From Isoetes taiwanensis (taxonomy: Eukaryota; Streptophyta; Lycopodiopsida; Isoetales; Isoetaceae), in NCBI GenBank assembly GCA_021234155.1, contig JAJEKV010000013.1, forward strand, positions 13,369,877 to 13,433,876: a stretch of 64,000 bases of DNA. Direction: 5' to 3'. A program made the position numbers and the translations under genes. The notes under the pieces were generated by a model. The model was not told where the DNA came from and ran no database searches. It saw only the letters and a list, made by a program, of their open reading frames with translations. Of this stretch, positions 23,375 through 34,925 are shown piece by piece. Every line of letters begins with the position of its first letter. Positions within the stretch are counted from its first letter, which is position 1.

Positions 23375-23737
23375 TCATGCAACAAGATCAATATAAAAGA
23401 AGGTCCGTACTGTCTCCCAAGACTCCAGTAAGCCTTTCAAAAAAGGGGAGGCATTAGGAAAAGGGCATAGCTGATAAAAGAGACTCCAAGGAAGAAGAGG
23501 TTTTAACGAAGCTTTTCCAAAAGGAACACAATGACCAAGTGACTGCTTCACCAACCGCACTCCAGGTGCGTCAACCATATCCCTAAGGATCCTCCAAATG
23601 AACTTAGAAATCAGAATCTTACTCTGTAGATGGAAGTCTGTCATAACCAAACCACCTGCAAATTTTGGCCTAGTGCATTTGGACCATGCAATCTTGACCC
23701 AAAATATGCAGGACTGCAAGTAAGGATATCCTGTCAT
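23375..23737 (-). pseudogene. L1 ORF2 post-reverse-transcriptase segment
   Basis: The frame holds FWVKIAWSKCTRPKFAGGLV followed by MTDFHLQSKILISKFIWRIL. This matches the common plant L1 pattern (V-x-W-x3-C-x-P-K-x2-G-G-L-G-x-R-D) that follows the reverse transcriptase. The frame ends in a region without clear homology before the zf-RVT frame resumes. Confidence 0.8.
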
Positions 23738-24399
23738 ATTAAAGAAATAAGAGGCATGAGTTTATGGACATGAGAGTCAGGCTTACTGCTTTCCATTATC
23801 CAGAAATGAGGTATTTCTCTGCCCTGAGACTCCTGCATCTTCAAATACAATTCGACTGGAATTATCACTGTTGAAACCCAACAATGTTTCTTATCATTTG
23901 AAAAGCTGCAATATTAAGATTTTGTACTCCCTTTGCCATCTCTTGCATCTTGAACGAGAAAATAAGCCAATAAGGAATAAGCTTATAAAGATGACCGACA
24001 GTTTGCAAGATAGCATCATGTAAGGCCAACATAAAGGCAAGTGGGATTGTTACCTGGGTTGTGAGTCGAACCAAAAGCAAGATAAATCAAGTAGAGTCCA
24101 ATTTGAAGCCTGATGGGGATAAAGTAAGAAAGATGAAGCTCTGCTTTTGAAAATATGCTCCGAAGAACTCTTCTAAAAGTGAAACAAAATCGAACAGTTA
24201 ATATGATAGGAGCTTCAACTGTTGCAGAGATTGAGGCATTCAATACCTTATGGAAGTGGCTTTGATTCTCCTCTAGCCACACCATTCCTTTCCGGGTTAT
24301 CAAACCATTTGCATGGTCATTGCATGCAGCGTTTGAAAGGAAAGGGCGAATGTGCCCAGAGATGCAAGCAGAGGATGCCGCCATAACTGGCACACAACA

Positions 24400-25320
24400 A
24401 CACCCAACAAAAAAAATATCTCAAATATCATCTCCATTGCTTAGGAGGAGCAAGCACCGGTTAGCCGGTTTCCAAACTGGCAATCCAACAACAGCGACCA
24501 CTGCCAATTTACACCCGATAGTAAGTTTGGAGCAGTCATTGATATATTCCTGGTATATATTGATATATACCTGGAATATGCCATAAACCCACATGGGACG
24601 AGGGTTTGCCCCCCTAGGGGCAACCCAAAAATTACAGTGGCTTTTAAATGTTTAAAACCGACAGTGGCTTTTGATCTTTAAATGCAAAACCAATTTTGGC
24701 TTTTGAATCTGAAGTTGGTTTTAAATTTTAACATGTACTGAACGAAAAAAATTACGCGCTGGAACGTGAAGCTGAAAAAACAAGAAGAAAAGAACAAGTG
24801 ACCAGTCGAACCTGTGACCCAGAATTAGGGTACCCAACTTCTATTCTGGGCTGTAGGCCTTGCCACGTGTCAATATATAAATGCACCGTAGACAAAAAAT
24901 TCGACCCTATTTCTATCATTCCATATATAAAGCAGTATCATTTTTTGTTCTTAAAAAAATAAGAGGTAATTTTTCTGGGCTGAGCGCAGCCCTGGCTCTG
25001 ACACGTATGCACCCATTGCATTTTCAAATTGAAAAAAAAAGAAAAAAAACTAGGGATGCCACGTTTTTGTTCTTATCGATTTGAATCAATCTCCTCCAGT
25101 CAATCTCCTTTCTCGCTCTCCACTTCCTCTCGCCCCATTCCGTGAGATTCACTCTCACAGTAGCGGCCATGGCGGTGCTTGGAAGCAAAGTGATCTTTAT
25201 TTGCATGGAACTGGGTGCAGGTCCGATTCAATGTTTTTATTGCGGATTTTGATGAGCGGAGTTATTTTTTGATCATTTTTGAGGATTGAGCTATGGGTTA
25301 TCTCAAATTGAGTTTGTTGG
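24400..25320. other. Non-coding stretch
   Basis: No gene recognised. Short imperfect repeats (GTGGCTTTTAAATG, GTGGCTTTTGATC, TTGGCTTTTGAATC) lie at about 24640-24710. Small frames around 24881-25272 have no recognisable motif. The peroxidase pseudogene begins near 25324. Confidence 0.3.
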
Positions 25321-25323
25321 ATT

Positions 25324-25757
25324 TATGTTGTGCGGGGATGCGATGGGTGGGATTCGGTGGCTTCAACGGCAAATAATAAGGGCGAGAAAAAGGATGGATA
25401 TTAATCTGTCATTCACGGAGATGGATTTGATGCAATAAACAAGGCAAAAGATGCGGTGGAGGCCCGGTGTCTGGCGTAGTTTCTTGCGCAGATTTGCTCC
25501 TTTCGATTACCCATTTTGTGGGGCTGGTTGATATATAAACCCAATCCGCCCTCTCAATTTTTAGCAAGCAGATTTCCTGTTAAATGATTTTTCTGCAGAT
25601 TGGATGGCCTCGCTAGGAAGTAAAAAAAGGGCGCAGAGATGGCAAAATTTCCCAAGCTTCGAGAGTAGGAAATCTGCCTCTTCCAACAATGAGGATCAGC
25701 TTATTCAATTATTTGCCTCAAAGGGCTTCAATATGACAGATATAGTGGCTTTGATCG
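25324..25757 (+). pseudogene. Class III peroxidase pseudogene, middle exons
   Basis: Class III peroxidases are secreted haem enzymes of plant cell walls. An exon-2-like part (25324 to about 25525) reads YVVRGCDG (the FVxGCDxS motif), then ANNKGEKKDGY with a stop. GFDAINKAKDAVEAR follows, then after a frameshift GVVSCADLLL (the VSCADIL motif). A second exon (25599-25757) follows an AG acceptor and reads WMASLGSKK (for WxVxLGRRD) and QLIQLFASKGFNMTDIVALI. It ends at GTAAGG exactly where the family's conserved third intron falls (before AHTIG). Exon 1 with the distal His and the proximal-His exon are absent, so it is non-functional. The Helitron pair begins 18 bp into the intron. Confidence 0.8.
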
Positions 25758-25775
25758 GTAAGGCTACAAAAGAGA

Positions 25776-28700
25776 CTAGTAAACGTGTGCCCGGCGTTGC
25801 CGGGCTAATGTCATGGCAAGTGTTTTAAATCGGCCTTTAACATCCATATGTGCAACTTCGACAATAGTGCAATTGATATTGGCAAGAATGAAGATTATTT
25901 GCTCTTGTAATTTTTTTTATTATTGAAATTGTATAATGACAGTATCATCAATGTAATAACTTTGTGTTTATGGATTTCAGTAGAGAAAACAATGCTTTAT
26001 AAGGAATGTGGGGAATAAATAAATTTACCGCTAACAACGGAAATTTGAAAAGATAGATCTAAAACTTATTCTCAAAATGTCACCGTTAGAAGTAATTTCC
26101 AAATTTTATGGTCAATTTACCACGCTTAGAAGTAGTTACGTACACGAAACATGTTTGAGAGCCCCTAATTTTGATTGACCAGACAATGATTATACAATAA
26201 AGTTAATCGCATAACCCCGAACCCAAACCACCAACTCCTAAAACATGTATTAATGGTCTCCACACGCACGATAAGTTAGAATAACATATGTAAAGTGTTT
26301 AGCTATCTACTGGAAGATATTATAATATCTTTGAATTATTGCAATATTTCCATGCCTAAGAGTGCATATGGTGTGATGGAGAGGGAATTGACAAAAAAAA
26401 CCAAACGTATCCATCCCATCCAGTTATTATGAACAAACTTAGCTATCAATCATTTTCAAGATAGGGCAAAAATTTCTAGAAAATAATTATGATGCATGCA
26501 TATTTAGGACGTTGGAATTCTTAGTTGTCCGTAGCATGATCCAATCCAAATAAGCTAAGACTTGAGAATGTTTACAATCACGAATTAATAAAAGTTGCCA
26601 AATACACTAAGACTTAAGAATGTTTATGATCAAGAATTAGGAAAAGTTGTTGGATCATTCAGACAAAAGGAACAAATAAAGCACAAAAAATTTACTCGTA
26701 ATGCCTCAAAAATGGTTGGTGACAATTGAAGAAATAACATAACTTACAGATATTTTCAAGCACATGATCGGATATTAGTGTTGTTATGCATCACATTTCC
26801 ATCAAGGTTTTTAGTCCTTTTTCTATATTGGAAGCTTTCGTCCATCGGTTTTATTTAGCACTAAAAGATACTCCATTACACACAATTGCACAAAGACCTA
26901 TCATAACGCTATGGCAGTGAGTACATTGCAATGATGAGAACTTAACAATGTATTGAAAAGTCAGATGTTCAAACTCATACATCTTTCTGGTATAAGCAGG
27001 AGATTGGTATATCAAGAGATTCATCCGAAACAACTCACAATACCTTAACATTTTTTTAGCTTTAAAATCTTCAGTTTACCTCTTATTCGTTCTTAAGCTT
27101 CCATGCAACTCGGTGACTTGGTGTCAATTCTAGTTTGTGGCATACTTTGTACACTAGTGAACATTGGCAAAATCATAAGGGGTTCGGACTCAAGGCTGCA
27201 AGCATCGAATTCAAAATGCACAAAGTGGCTTAAATAAAACTTGAATGCCCACATCAACAAAGGCAATGCATGCTCTGCATCCTCTTATTTCAACTAAGTA
27301 AATATCTTTTTGGAAAAAGAGATTTATTCAGATCGAGACATTTATAGTCCTTGTACAAATTAAAATAGCAAGAAATACATGTATTGAGCATATTTACTGA
27401 ACCTCTGAACCTTGGACTGCATAAAAATTTCTGCATCAAAAGAAGCACAGTACCAATCTAATGACTTTGCCCATATTTGCAAAAGAGTTTGTGAAAAAAG
27501 GAAGAAAAGAAGAGCTCTAGTTTGCTTCCCGAGGTTTGATCGGTTTCGATTTGCTACAATGAACACAGAGCAAAAATCGAGGCAACAAAATCAAAGTTTG
27601 TTGCCGACAACAAAGATGCATACCTTAACTGGTAAATCAAAAAGAAGAAAATATAAAGAGATCAAAAAGTCGAAAAGGAGAAAAATGTTGAGTTTAGGTT
27701 TATAGACCGAGCAAATAACCACATGAAAGTTCTGAGAATGCAAAGACTACGATACAACCAAAGCAACCCAAAAAGCTTTTCCGTTTGAATATCTATCTGA
27801 CTTTTCATGCGGTAGCCTGCAACAAAAAACGTCCATACATAAGCACAAAAGCATTAGTTTGGGACATTCTTTAGGCTAGAGGCACAAAGCGGTGACATGC
27901 TGATTTCGAGGGGATAAAAAAAGTGAGGCCCCAGTTATTGTCGAAGCATTGAAGCCGACATTATATTGACCATGTTCAAGTTTACGAGCGATAAAAATAT
28001 GATACAAAATTGAAAGAGTTGTCGACAGTCAACAATAAGGATTGAATACAAATCTGAATAAGTATGATGCATGAGTAGGACCATGGATGACGGTAACTTC
28101 ACGCACTGTACAAATCCAACTTTAAGCCCATGGGTAATATGAAAAAGTTGGGGCGAGGAAGGAAAATTTCTGAGAAAGTAGAGGAGAAACCTTCCCAAAG
28201 GAATGCGTGCAAAAGGGATTGTATCTCAATTTTATCCTTTTACGCTATTCCCAATAGCAAGAATTTGAAAGTCAAGTGTGATGACCTTATGCGTAATAGG
28301 ATTTGCAGCTTCAACATCCAAATTAGGGGGATCGACCAAAGCAATGCTTGGGCCAAATAAAACCGGTTAAGATGTGAAAACAAATGTGCATCTCCTTTCA
28401 ATTGTGGTCATAAATGCGTAAGTACTTGAGTTTTAGAAGAAACTCAAAAATATCAATTCATAGAAGTAGCTACCTTAGAATTAAAGATGTCCAATCTGAA
28501 CACAATGCCATAAAGTAATTTACGGATTGTTAAGTTGCGTTGGTGCTTTCAGGTCTAGTTGTTATAAAATCCACATTCCTCGGATCACGGATATAGGTGT
28601 ATCTAGTTCCAAAGCTGTAAAATTTATTTTGGATGAATAATGGATGATGTCCCTATAAATGTATGGACCTCATAATGGAGCAATATATCTTCTTGTGGTA

Positions 28701-30183
28701 ACTAATAAATTATTTGAGCTTACCTCATGAGAAATGTAGATGACTTGGTGACCATTGTGAAAATAATTTGGAGGTATCATAGCACCCCTGCATCATCAAA
28801 ATAGCCATAAGTCCTACTAAAAATTAAAACAACTAAATACTAAAACCCAAATGTTACCTTCTCAAGCTTAGGACAATAACCTCCAAGCCCAACATAACAG
28901 AGCAAATAAAATAACAGAGCTATAGATATAACTAACCAGAGATAAAGAGCTCATAGAAACAACCATGCAACAACGTTCTTGATTTCGTTAATTCCTCAAA
29001 TATTTGCAAAAGAGTTTGTGAAAAAGGGAAGAAAAGAAGCGACTCTAGATGCTTCCCCAGGTTTGGATCGGTTTCGATTTGCTACAATGAACCAGAGCAA
29101 AATCGCGGCAACAAAATCAAAGTTTGTTCTTTGACAACAAAGATGCATACCTTAACTGGTAAATCCAAAAGAAGAAAATATGCGAGATCAAAAGGTCAAA
29201 AAGGAGAAAATGATTTGCTCCAAGCTCCACCAATGTGCCCTAAGATTTGAGTTTAGGTTTATAGACCGAGCAAATAACCACATGAAATTCTGAGAATGCA
29301 AAGACTATTGATACAACCGGCAACGATAATGCTACAATTATCCTTACCGCAAATCTGGTACATGAAGCAAAGAGAACAATCGGTTTGTAGGTTGTGATAC
29401 TTGGCAGATTAGAGAAGGCGGATTTGCCTTAGTGTAGGTAATTCTTTTACAATGCAGCTTGCCCCAAAGTGTAGGTAATTCTTCTTTGCACGTTTTTATA
29501 TCTGCATATAGCGGGAGCAACAATTTTATGTTAAGAATGCCATAGCTCAACCTGCACTTGCAAACGTGATATGAAGAATGCCAATCTTTTAAAAGCTGGA
29601 GGATTGAACATAAGCGGTTTAAGCTCTTCGAAGACCTAAACATGAAAAAATCAAATGACGGATTTGAAGCTAAACTTTGCTCTTGAAGACCTAAACATGA
29701 AAAAATCAAATGTGGATTTGAAGCTAAAAAGAAACCGCAAGTAATTTCCTATCTGTTACGATGTCGGAGCTCCATGAGACCTCTAGGATTTAATTTGCTT
29801 GCTCCTATGGCCTGAATGAAATATGGAAGGCAGAGGAGGAGGAGAATCGTCATCGGCTTGAGAACCACCGCTACATACTTGAATGAAGGCGCATAGCTTG
29901 CTTGGCGGCACTTTGGCTTGAGAACCGCCTCGCATTTTTGAATGGAGATGGAAATCAGCTATTGCGGGCGGTGTTACAACACCGATCTTTCAAAACGGCT
30001 CAAACCCTAGCACCGATCTTTCAAAAGCGGCTTAAACCCTACCCAGAAATAAAACCCAAAATTTTGCGGAGGAAAGATTTTAAGACATTAGAAATCACGC
30101 TTTTAGTAGGAAAATGGAGTGTTTACGTTAAATCGCTTGGGAAAAAGGGAGACACCCCACCCCGAAACTTTTAAGTAAGTAGA
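25776..30183 (-). mobile_element. Non-autonomous Helitron, copy A of a tandem pair
   Basis: On the minus strand the element starts TCTACTTACTTAAAAG (at 30183) and ends CTAG (25779-25776). A hairpin GCCCGGC-GTT-GCCGGGC (25789-25805) lies 9 bases inside the end, as expected of Helitrons (5'-TC, 3'-hairpin-CTRR). The base after CTAG on that strand is T, fitting insertion between A and T. Length is 4408 bp and there is no Rep/helicase frame, so it is non-autonomous. Its 5' end touches the 3' CTAG of copy B with no spacer. From about 27370 to its 5' end it differs from copy B mainly at CAG/CTG/CCG sites. Confidence 0.87.
25789..25805. repeat. Helitron 3' hairpin of copy A
   Basis: Perfect 7-bp arms (GCCCGGC and GCCGGGC) with a 3-base loop, separated by nine bases from the terminal CTAG. 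In Helitrons this hairpin acts as the rolling-circle termination signal. The equivalent position in copy B (about 30196-30212) is damaged. Confidence 0.85.
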
Positions 30184-33089
30184 CTAGTAAGCGTGTGCGG
30201 CGTTCTGCGTATAATGTCATGGCAAGTGTTTTAAATCGGCCTTTAACATCCATATGTGCAACTTCGACAATAGTGCAATTGATATTGGCAAGAATGAAGA
30301 TTATTTGCTCTTGTAATTTTTTTTATTATTGAAATTGTATAATGACAGTATCATCAATGTAATAACTTTGTGTTTATGGATTTCAGTAGAGAAAACAATG
30401 CTTTATAAGGAATGTGGGGAACAAATAAATTTACCGCTAACAACGAAAATTTGAAAAGATAGATCCAAAACTTATTCTCAAAATGTCACCGTTAGAAGTA
30501 ATTTCCAAATTTTATGGTCAATTTACCACGCTTAGAAGTAGTTACGTACACGAAACATGTTTGAGAGCCCCTAATTTTGATTGACCAAACAATGATTATA
30601 TGATAGAGTTAATCGCATAACCCTAAACCTAAACCACCAACTCCTAAAACATGTATTAATGCTCTCCACACACATGCACAATAAGCTATCTACTGGAAGA
30701 TATTACAACGTCTTTGAATTGTTGCAATATTTCCATGCATAAGAGTGCATATGGTATGATGGAGAGGAAATTGACAAACAAAAAACAAACATACCCATCC
30801 CATCCCGTTATTATGAACAAACTTAGCTATCATTCATTTTCAAGATAGGGCAAACATTTCTAGAAAATAATTATGATGCATGCATATCTAGGACGTTGGA
30901 ATTCTCAGTTGTCCGTAGCATGATCCAATCCAAATAAGCTAAGGCTTAAGAATGTTTACAATCAAGAATTAAAAAAAAATTGCCAAATACGCTAAGACTT
31001 AAGAATGTTTATGATCAAGAATTAGGAAAAGTTGTTGGATCATTCAGACAAAAGGAACAAATAAAGCACAAAAAATTTACTCGTAATGCCTCAAAAATGG
31101 TTGGTTAACATAACTTACAGATATTTTCAAGCACATGATCGGATATTAGTGTTGTTATGCATCACATTTCCATCAAGGTTTTCAGTCCTTTTTCTATATT
31201 GGAAGCTTTCGTCCATCGGTTTGATTTAGCACTAAAAGATATTCCAAAACACACAATTGGACAAAGACCTATCATAACGCTATGGCAGTGAGTACATTGC
31301 AATGATGAGAACTTAACAATGTATTGAAAAGTCAGATGTTCAAACTCATACATCTTTCTGGTGTAAGCAGGAGATTGGTATATCAAGAGATTCATCCCGA
31401 AACAACTCACAATACCTTAACATTTTTTAGCTTTAAAATCTTCAGTTTACCTCTTATTCGTTCTTAAGCTTCCATGCAACTCAGTGACTTGGTGTCAATT
31501 CTAGTTTGTGGCATACTTTGTACAGCTAGTGAACATTGGCAAAATCATAAGGGGTTCAGACTCAAGGCTGCAAGCATCGAATTCAAAATGCACAAAGTGG
31601 CTTAAATAAAACTTGAATGCCCACATCAACAAAGGCAATGCATGCTCTGCATCCTCTTATTTCAACTAAGTAAATATCTTTTGGAAAAAGAGAGATTTAT
31701 TCAGATCAGACATTTATAGTCCTTGTACAAATTAAAATAGCAAGAAATACATGTATTGAGCATATTTACCTGAACCTCTGAACCTTGGACTGCATAAAAA
31801 TTTCCTGCATCAAAGAAGCACAGTACCAATCTAATGACACTGCCCATATTTGCAAAAGAGTTTGTGAAAAAAGGAAGAAAAGAAGCAGCTCTAGCTGCTT
31901 CCCCAGGTTTGGATCAGTTTCTGATTTGCTACAATGAACACAGAGCAAAATCGAGGCAACAAAATCAAAGTTTGTTGCTGACAACAAAGATGCATACCTT
32001 AACTGGTAAATCCAAAAGAAGAAAATATACCGAGATCAAAAAGTCGAAAAGGAGAAAATGTTTACAGTTTCAGTTTATAGACCAGAGCAAATAACCACAT
32101 GAAAGTTACAGAATGCAAAGACTACCTGATACAACCAGCAACCCAAAAGCTTTTCCGTTTGAATATCTATACAGCTTTTCATGCAGTAGCCTGCAACAAA
32201 AAACGTCCATACATAAGCACAAAAGCATTAGTTTGGGACATTCTTTAGGCTAGAGGCACAAAGCAGTGACATGCAGATTTCCAGGGATAAAAAGTGAGGC
32301 CCCAGATTGTCGAAGCATTGAAGCCAGCATTGTATTGACCATGTTCAAGTTTCTGAACGATAAAAATATGATACAAAATTGAAAGAGTTGTCTGACAGTC
32401 AACAATAAGGATTGAATACAAATCTGAATAAGTATGATGCATGAGTAGGACCATGGACAGCGACAGTAACTACGTACCTGTACAAATCCAACTTTAAGCC
32501 CATGGGTAATATGAAAAAGTTGGGGCAGGAAGGAAAATTTACAGAAAGTAGAGGAGAAACCTTCCCAAAGGAATCTGTGCAAAAGGGGACTGTATCTCAA
32601 TTTTATCCTTTTCTGCTATTCCCAATAGCAAGAATTTGAAAGTCCAAGTGTGATGACCTTGTCTGTAATAGGATTTGCAGCTTCAACATCCAAATTCAGG
32701 GGATCAGCCAAAGCAATGCTTGGGCCAAATAAAACCCCGGTTAAGATGTGAAAACAAATGTGCATCTCCTTTCAATTGTGGTCATCGTCTGTCGTAACAG
32801 TTTTAGAAGAAACTCAAAAATATCAATTCATAGAAGTAGCTACCTTAGAATTAAAGATGTCCAATCTGAACACAATGCCGCAAGTAATTTCTGGATTGTT
32901 AAGTTGCGTTGGTGCTCAGGTCTAGTTGTTATAAAATCCACATTCCTCAGATCTGGATATAGGTGTATCTAGTTCCAAAACTGTAAAATTTATTTTGGAT
33001 GAATAATGGATGATGTCCCTATAAATGTATGGACCTCATAATGGAGCAATATATCTTCTTGTGGTAACTAATAAATTATTTGAGCTTAC

Positions 33090-33152
33090 CTCAACAGAAA
33101 TGTAGATGACTTGGTGACCATTGTGAAAATAATTTGGAGGTATCATAGCACC
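33090..33152 (-). pseudogene. Captured exon-like segment in Helitron B
   Basis: A 63-nt segment bounded on the minus strand by an AG acceptor (GATGATGCAG) and a GTAAGC donor is open throughout and reads GAMIPPNYFHNGHQVIYI with three more residues. The same segment is present in copy A around 28715-28785. An exact multiple of three with consensus splice sites suggests a genuine host exon carried by the Helitron. I do not recognise the protein. Confidence 0.5.
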
Positions 33153-33718
33153 CTGCATCATCAAAATAGCCATAAGTCCTACTAAAAATTAAAAACAACT
33201 AAATACTAAAACCCAAATGTTACCTTCTCAAGCTTCAGACAATAACCTCCAAGCCCAACATAACAGAGCAAATAAAATAACAGAGCTATAGATATAACTA
33301 ACCGAGATAAAGAGCTCATAGAAACAACCATGCAACAACGTTCTTGATTTCGTTAATTCCTCAAATATTTGCAAAAGAGTTTGTGAAAAAGGGAAGAAAA
33401 GAAGCAGCTCTAGATGCTTCCCCAGGTTTGGATCAGTTTCTGATTTGCTACAATGAACACAGAGCAAAATCGCGGCAACAAAATCAAAGTTTGTTGCTGA
33501 CAACAAAGATGCATACCTTAACTGGTAAATCCAAAAGAAGAAAATATGCCGAGATCAAAAGGTCAAAAAGGAGAAAATGATTTGCTCCAAGCTCCACCAA
33601 TGTGCCCTAAGATTTACAGTTTCGGTTTATAGACCAGAGCAAATAACCACATGAAAGTTACAGAATGCAAAGACTACTGATACAACCAGCAACCTGATAA
33701 TGCTACAATTATCCTTAC

Positions 33719-33990
33719 CTGCAAATCTGGTACATGAAGCAAGAGAACAATCGGCTGTAGGTTGTGATAACGGCAGATTAGAGAAGGCGGATTTGCCTTA
33801 GTGTAGGTAATTCTTCTTACACTGCAGCTTGCCCCAAAGTGTAGGTAATTCTTCTTTGCACGTTTTATATCTCTGCATATAGCAGGAGCAACAATTTTTA
33901 TGTTAAGAATGCCATAGCTCAACCTGCACTTGCAAACGTGATATGAAGAATGCCAATCTTTTAAAAGCTGGAGGATTGAACATAGCGGTT
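33719..33990 (-). pseudogene. Second captured exon-like region in Helitron B
   Basis: The minus strand holds a frame with ITYTKANPPSLICR and, ending at a GTAAGG donor at 33718, LQPIVLLLHVPDLQ. The corresponding stretch in copy A (about 29345-29600) is similar but shifted by small indels. Further minus-strand coding-like bits lie nearby (for example ALADPLNLDVEAANPITD, about 32660-32720). The pieces look like exons of one captured gene, but none matches a family I can name. Confidence 0.4.
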
Positions 33991-33992
33991 TC

Positions 33993-34100
33993 GCTACTGA
34001 AGACCTAAACATGAAAAAATCAAATGACGGACTGAAGCTAAACTTTGCTACTGAAGACCTAAACATGAAAAAATCAAATGACGGACTGAAGCTAAAAAGA
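33993..34100. repeat. Two-copy 54-bp tandem repeat within Helitron B
   Basis: The unit starting GCTACTGAAGACCTAAACAT occurs at 33993-34046 and 34047-34100. The same doubling exists in copy A (about 29625-29730), so it predates the duplication of the Helitron. Confidence 0.85.
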
Positions 34101-34699
34101 AACCGCAAGTAATTTCCTATCTGTTACCTGATGTCGGAGCTCCATGAGACCTCTAGGATTTAATTTGCTTGCTCCTATGGCCCTGAATGAAATATGGAAG
34201 GCAGAGGAGGAGGAGAATCGTCATCCAGCTTCAGAACCACCGCTACATACTTGAATGAAGACGCATAGCTTGCTTGAAAACTGGCACTTTGGCTTGAGAA
34301 CCGCCTCCGCATTTTTGAATGGAGATGGAAATCAGCTATTCTGGAGCAGGTGTTACAACACCGTCTTTCAAAACGGCTCAAACCCTAGCACCGTCTTTCA
34401 AAAACGGCTTAAACCCTACCCCCGAAATAAAACCCAAAATTTTGCCGGAAAGATTTTAAGACATTCCGAAATCACGCTTTTGGCCGGAAAATGGAGTGTT
34501 ACCGGCGTTACCGACGGCCGGAAAAAGGGAGACACCCCACCCCAGAAACTTTTTAAGTAAGTAGATAAGAAGCTTGATTTTGCAAGGAGCCATAGAAACT
34601 CCGGCAGAGGTATTTGTGATCTGCCCCTAAATCTTTTGATTTGCAGCCGAAGTTCTTCAATGGATGTGCTAGTGGTTTTCACGGGCTGGTCTGGTGTTT

Positions 34700-34925
34700 T
34701 CACTTGGAGCCGGCGAAACAGAGCCGCTTTCTAGAAAGCTTGCCTTTGCCAAGGCCAAGAAGACCTGCTGCACCGGTAAAAAGCCCTTGATTATTATGCC
34801 CACAAGCTATGGCAACACTCGGCACAGAGCTTGATCCAAAAACAAGCATTTCTATTGAAAACTCCCCCACTGTGAAAGATCCATCTCCATATGAGACCTG
34901 ATACAAAATCTTGGTTCCAAAGATC
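34700..34925 (-). pseudogene. Nepenthesin-type aspartic protease fragment
   Basis: The minus-strand frame reads YQVSYGDGSFTVGEFSIEML, then SVPSVAIACGHNNQGLFTG and AAGLLGLGKGKLS. These are hallmarks of the plant A1B aspartic proteases: the flap region YGDGS and the segment before the second half of the N-lobe. Neither catalytic Asp motif (DTGS, DSGT) is present. After KLS the homology stops and the frame ends at 34700; upstream of about 34925 the expected Cys-rich lobe is not recognisable. It is an isolated fragment next to the Helitron insertion. Confidence 0.8.

Larger units (their letters stand above)
22366..24390 (-). mobile_element. 5'-truncated L1-type LINE, minus strand
   Basis: The 3' end is a poly(T) run on the plus strand (22366-22377) followed by GAAGAACGACAAACTTTATT, i.e. 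AATAAAG plus a poly(A) tail on the element's strand. Going 5', frame 23149-22487 carries the C-terminal zinc segment and 23737-23375 carries the post-RT region. Earlier parts are scattered frames up to about 24390. The element abuts the gypsy integrase remnant at its 3' end, indicating insertion into that older element. The 5' boundary is uncertain and no target-site duplication was found. Confidence 0.8.
30184..34565 (-). mobile_element. Non-autonomous Helitron, copy B of a tandem pair
   Basis: On the minus strand copy B begins TCTACTTACTTAAAAAG at 34565, preceded by A (T at 34566 on plus), and ends CTAG at 30187-30184. The next base on that strand is the first T of copy A's TCTAC start. It aligns with copy A along its whole 4382 bp, including the shared segment ATGTCATGGCAAGTGTTT just inside the 3' end. 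The hairpin near its 3' end is degenerate (GTGCGGCGTTCTGCG). Internally it carries exon-like pieces with GT/AG borders but no long frame. Confidence 0.87.

Noticed and set aside
27370-30183. CHG-site differences as a biological mutation signature
   Set aside because: Deamination of methylated CHG sites gives C-to-T or G-to-A changes, whereas many changes here are loss or insertion of bases within CNG. Technical error explains this better, so I report it as a probable artefact.
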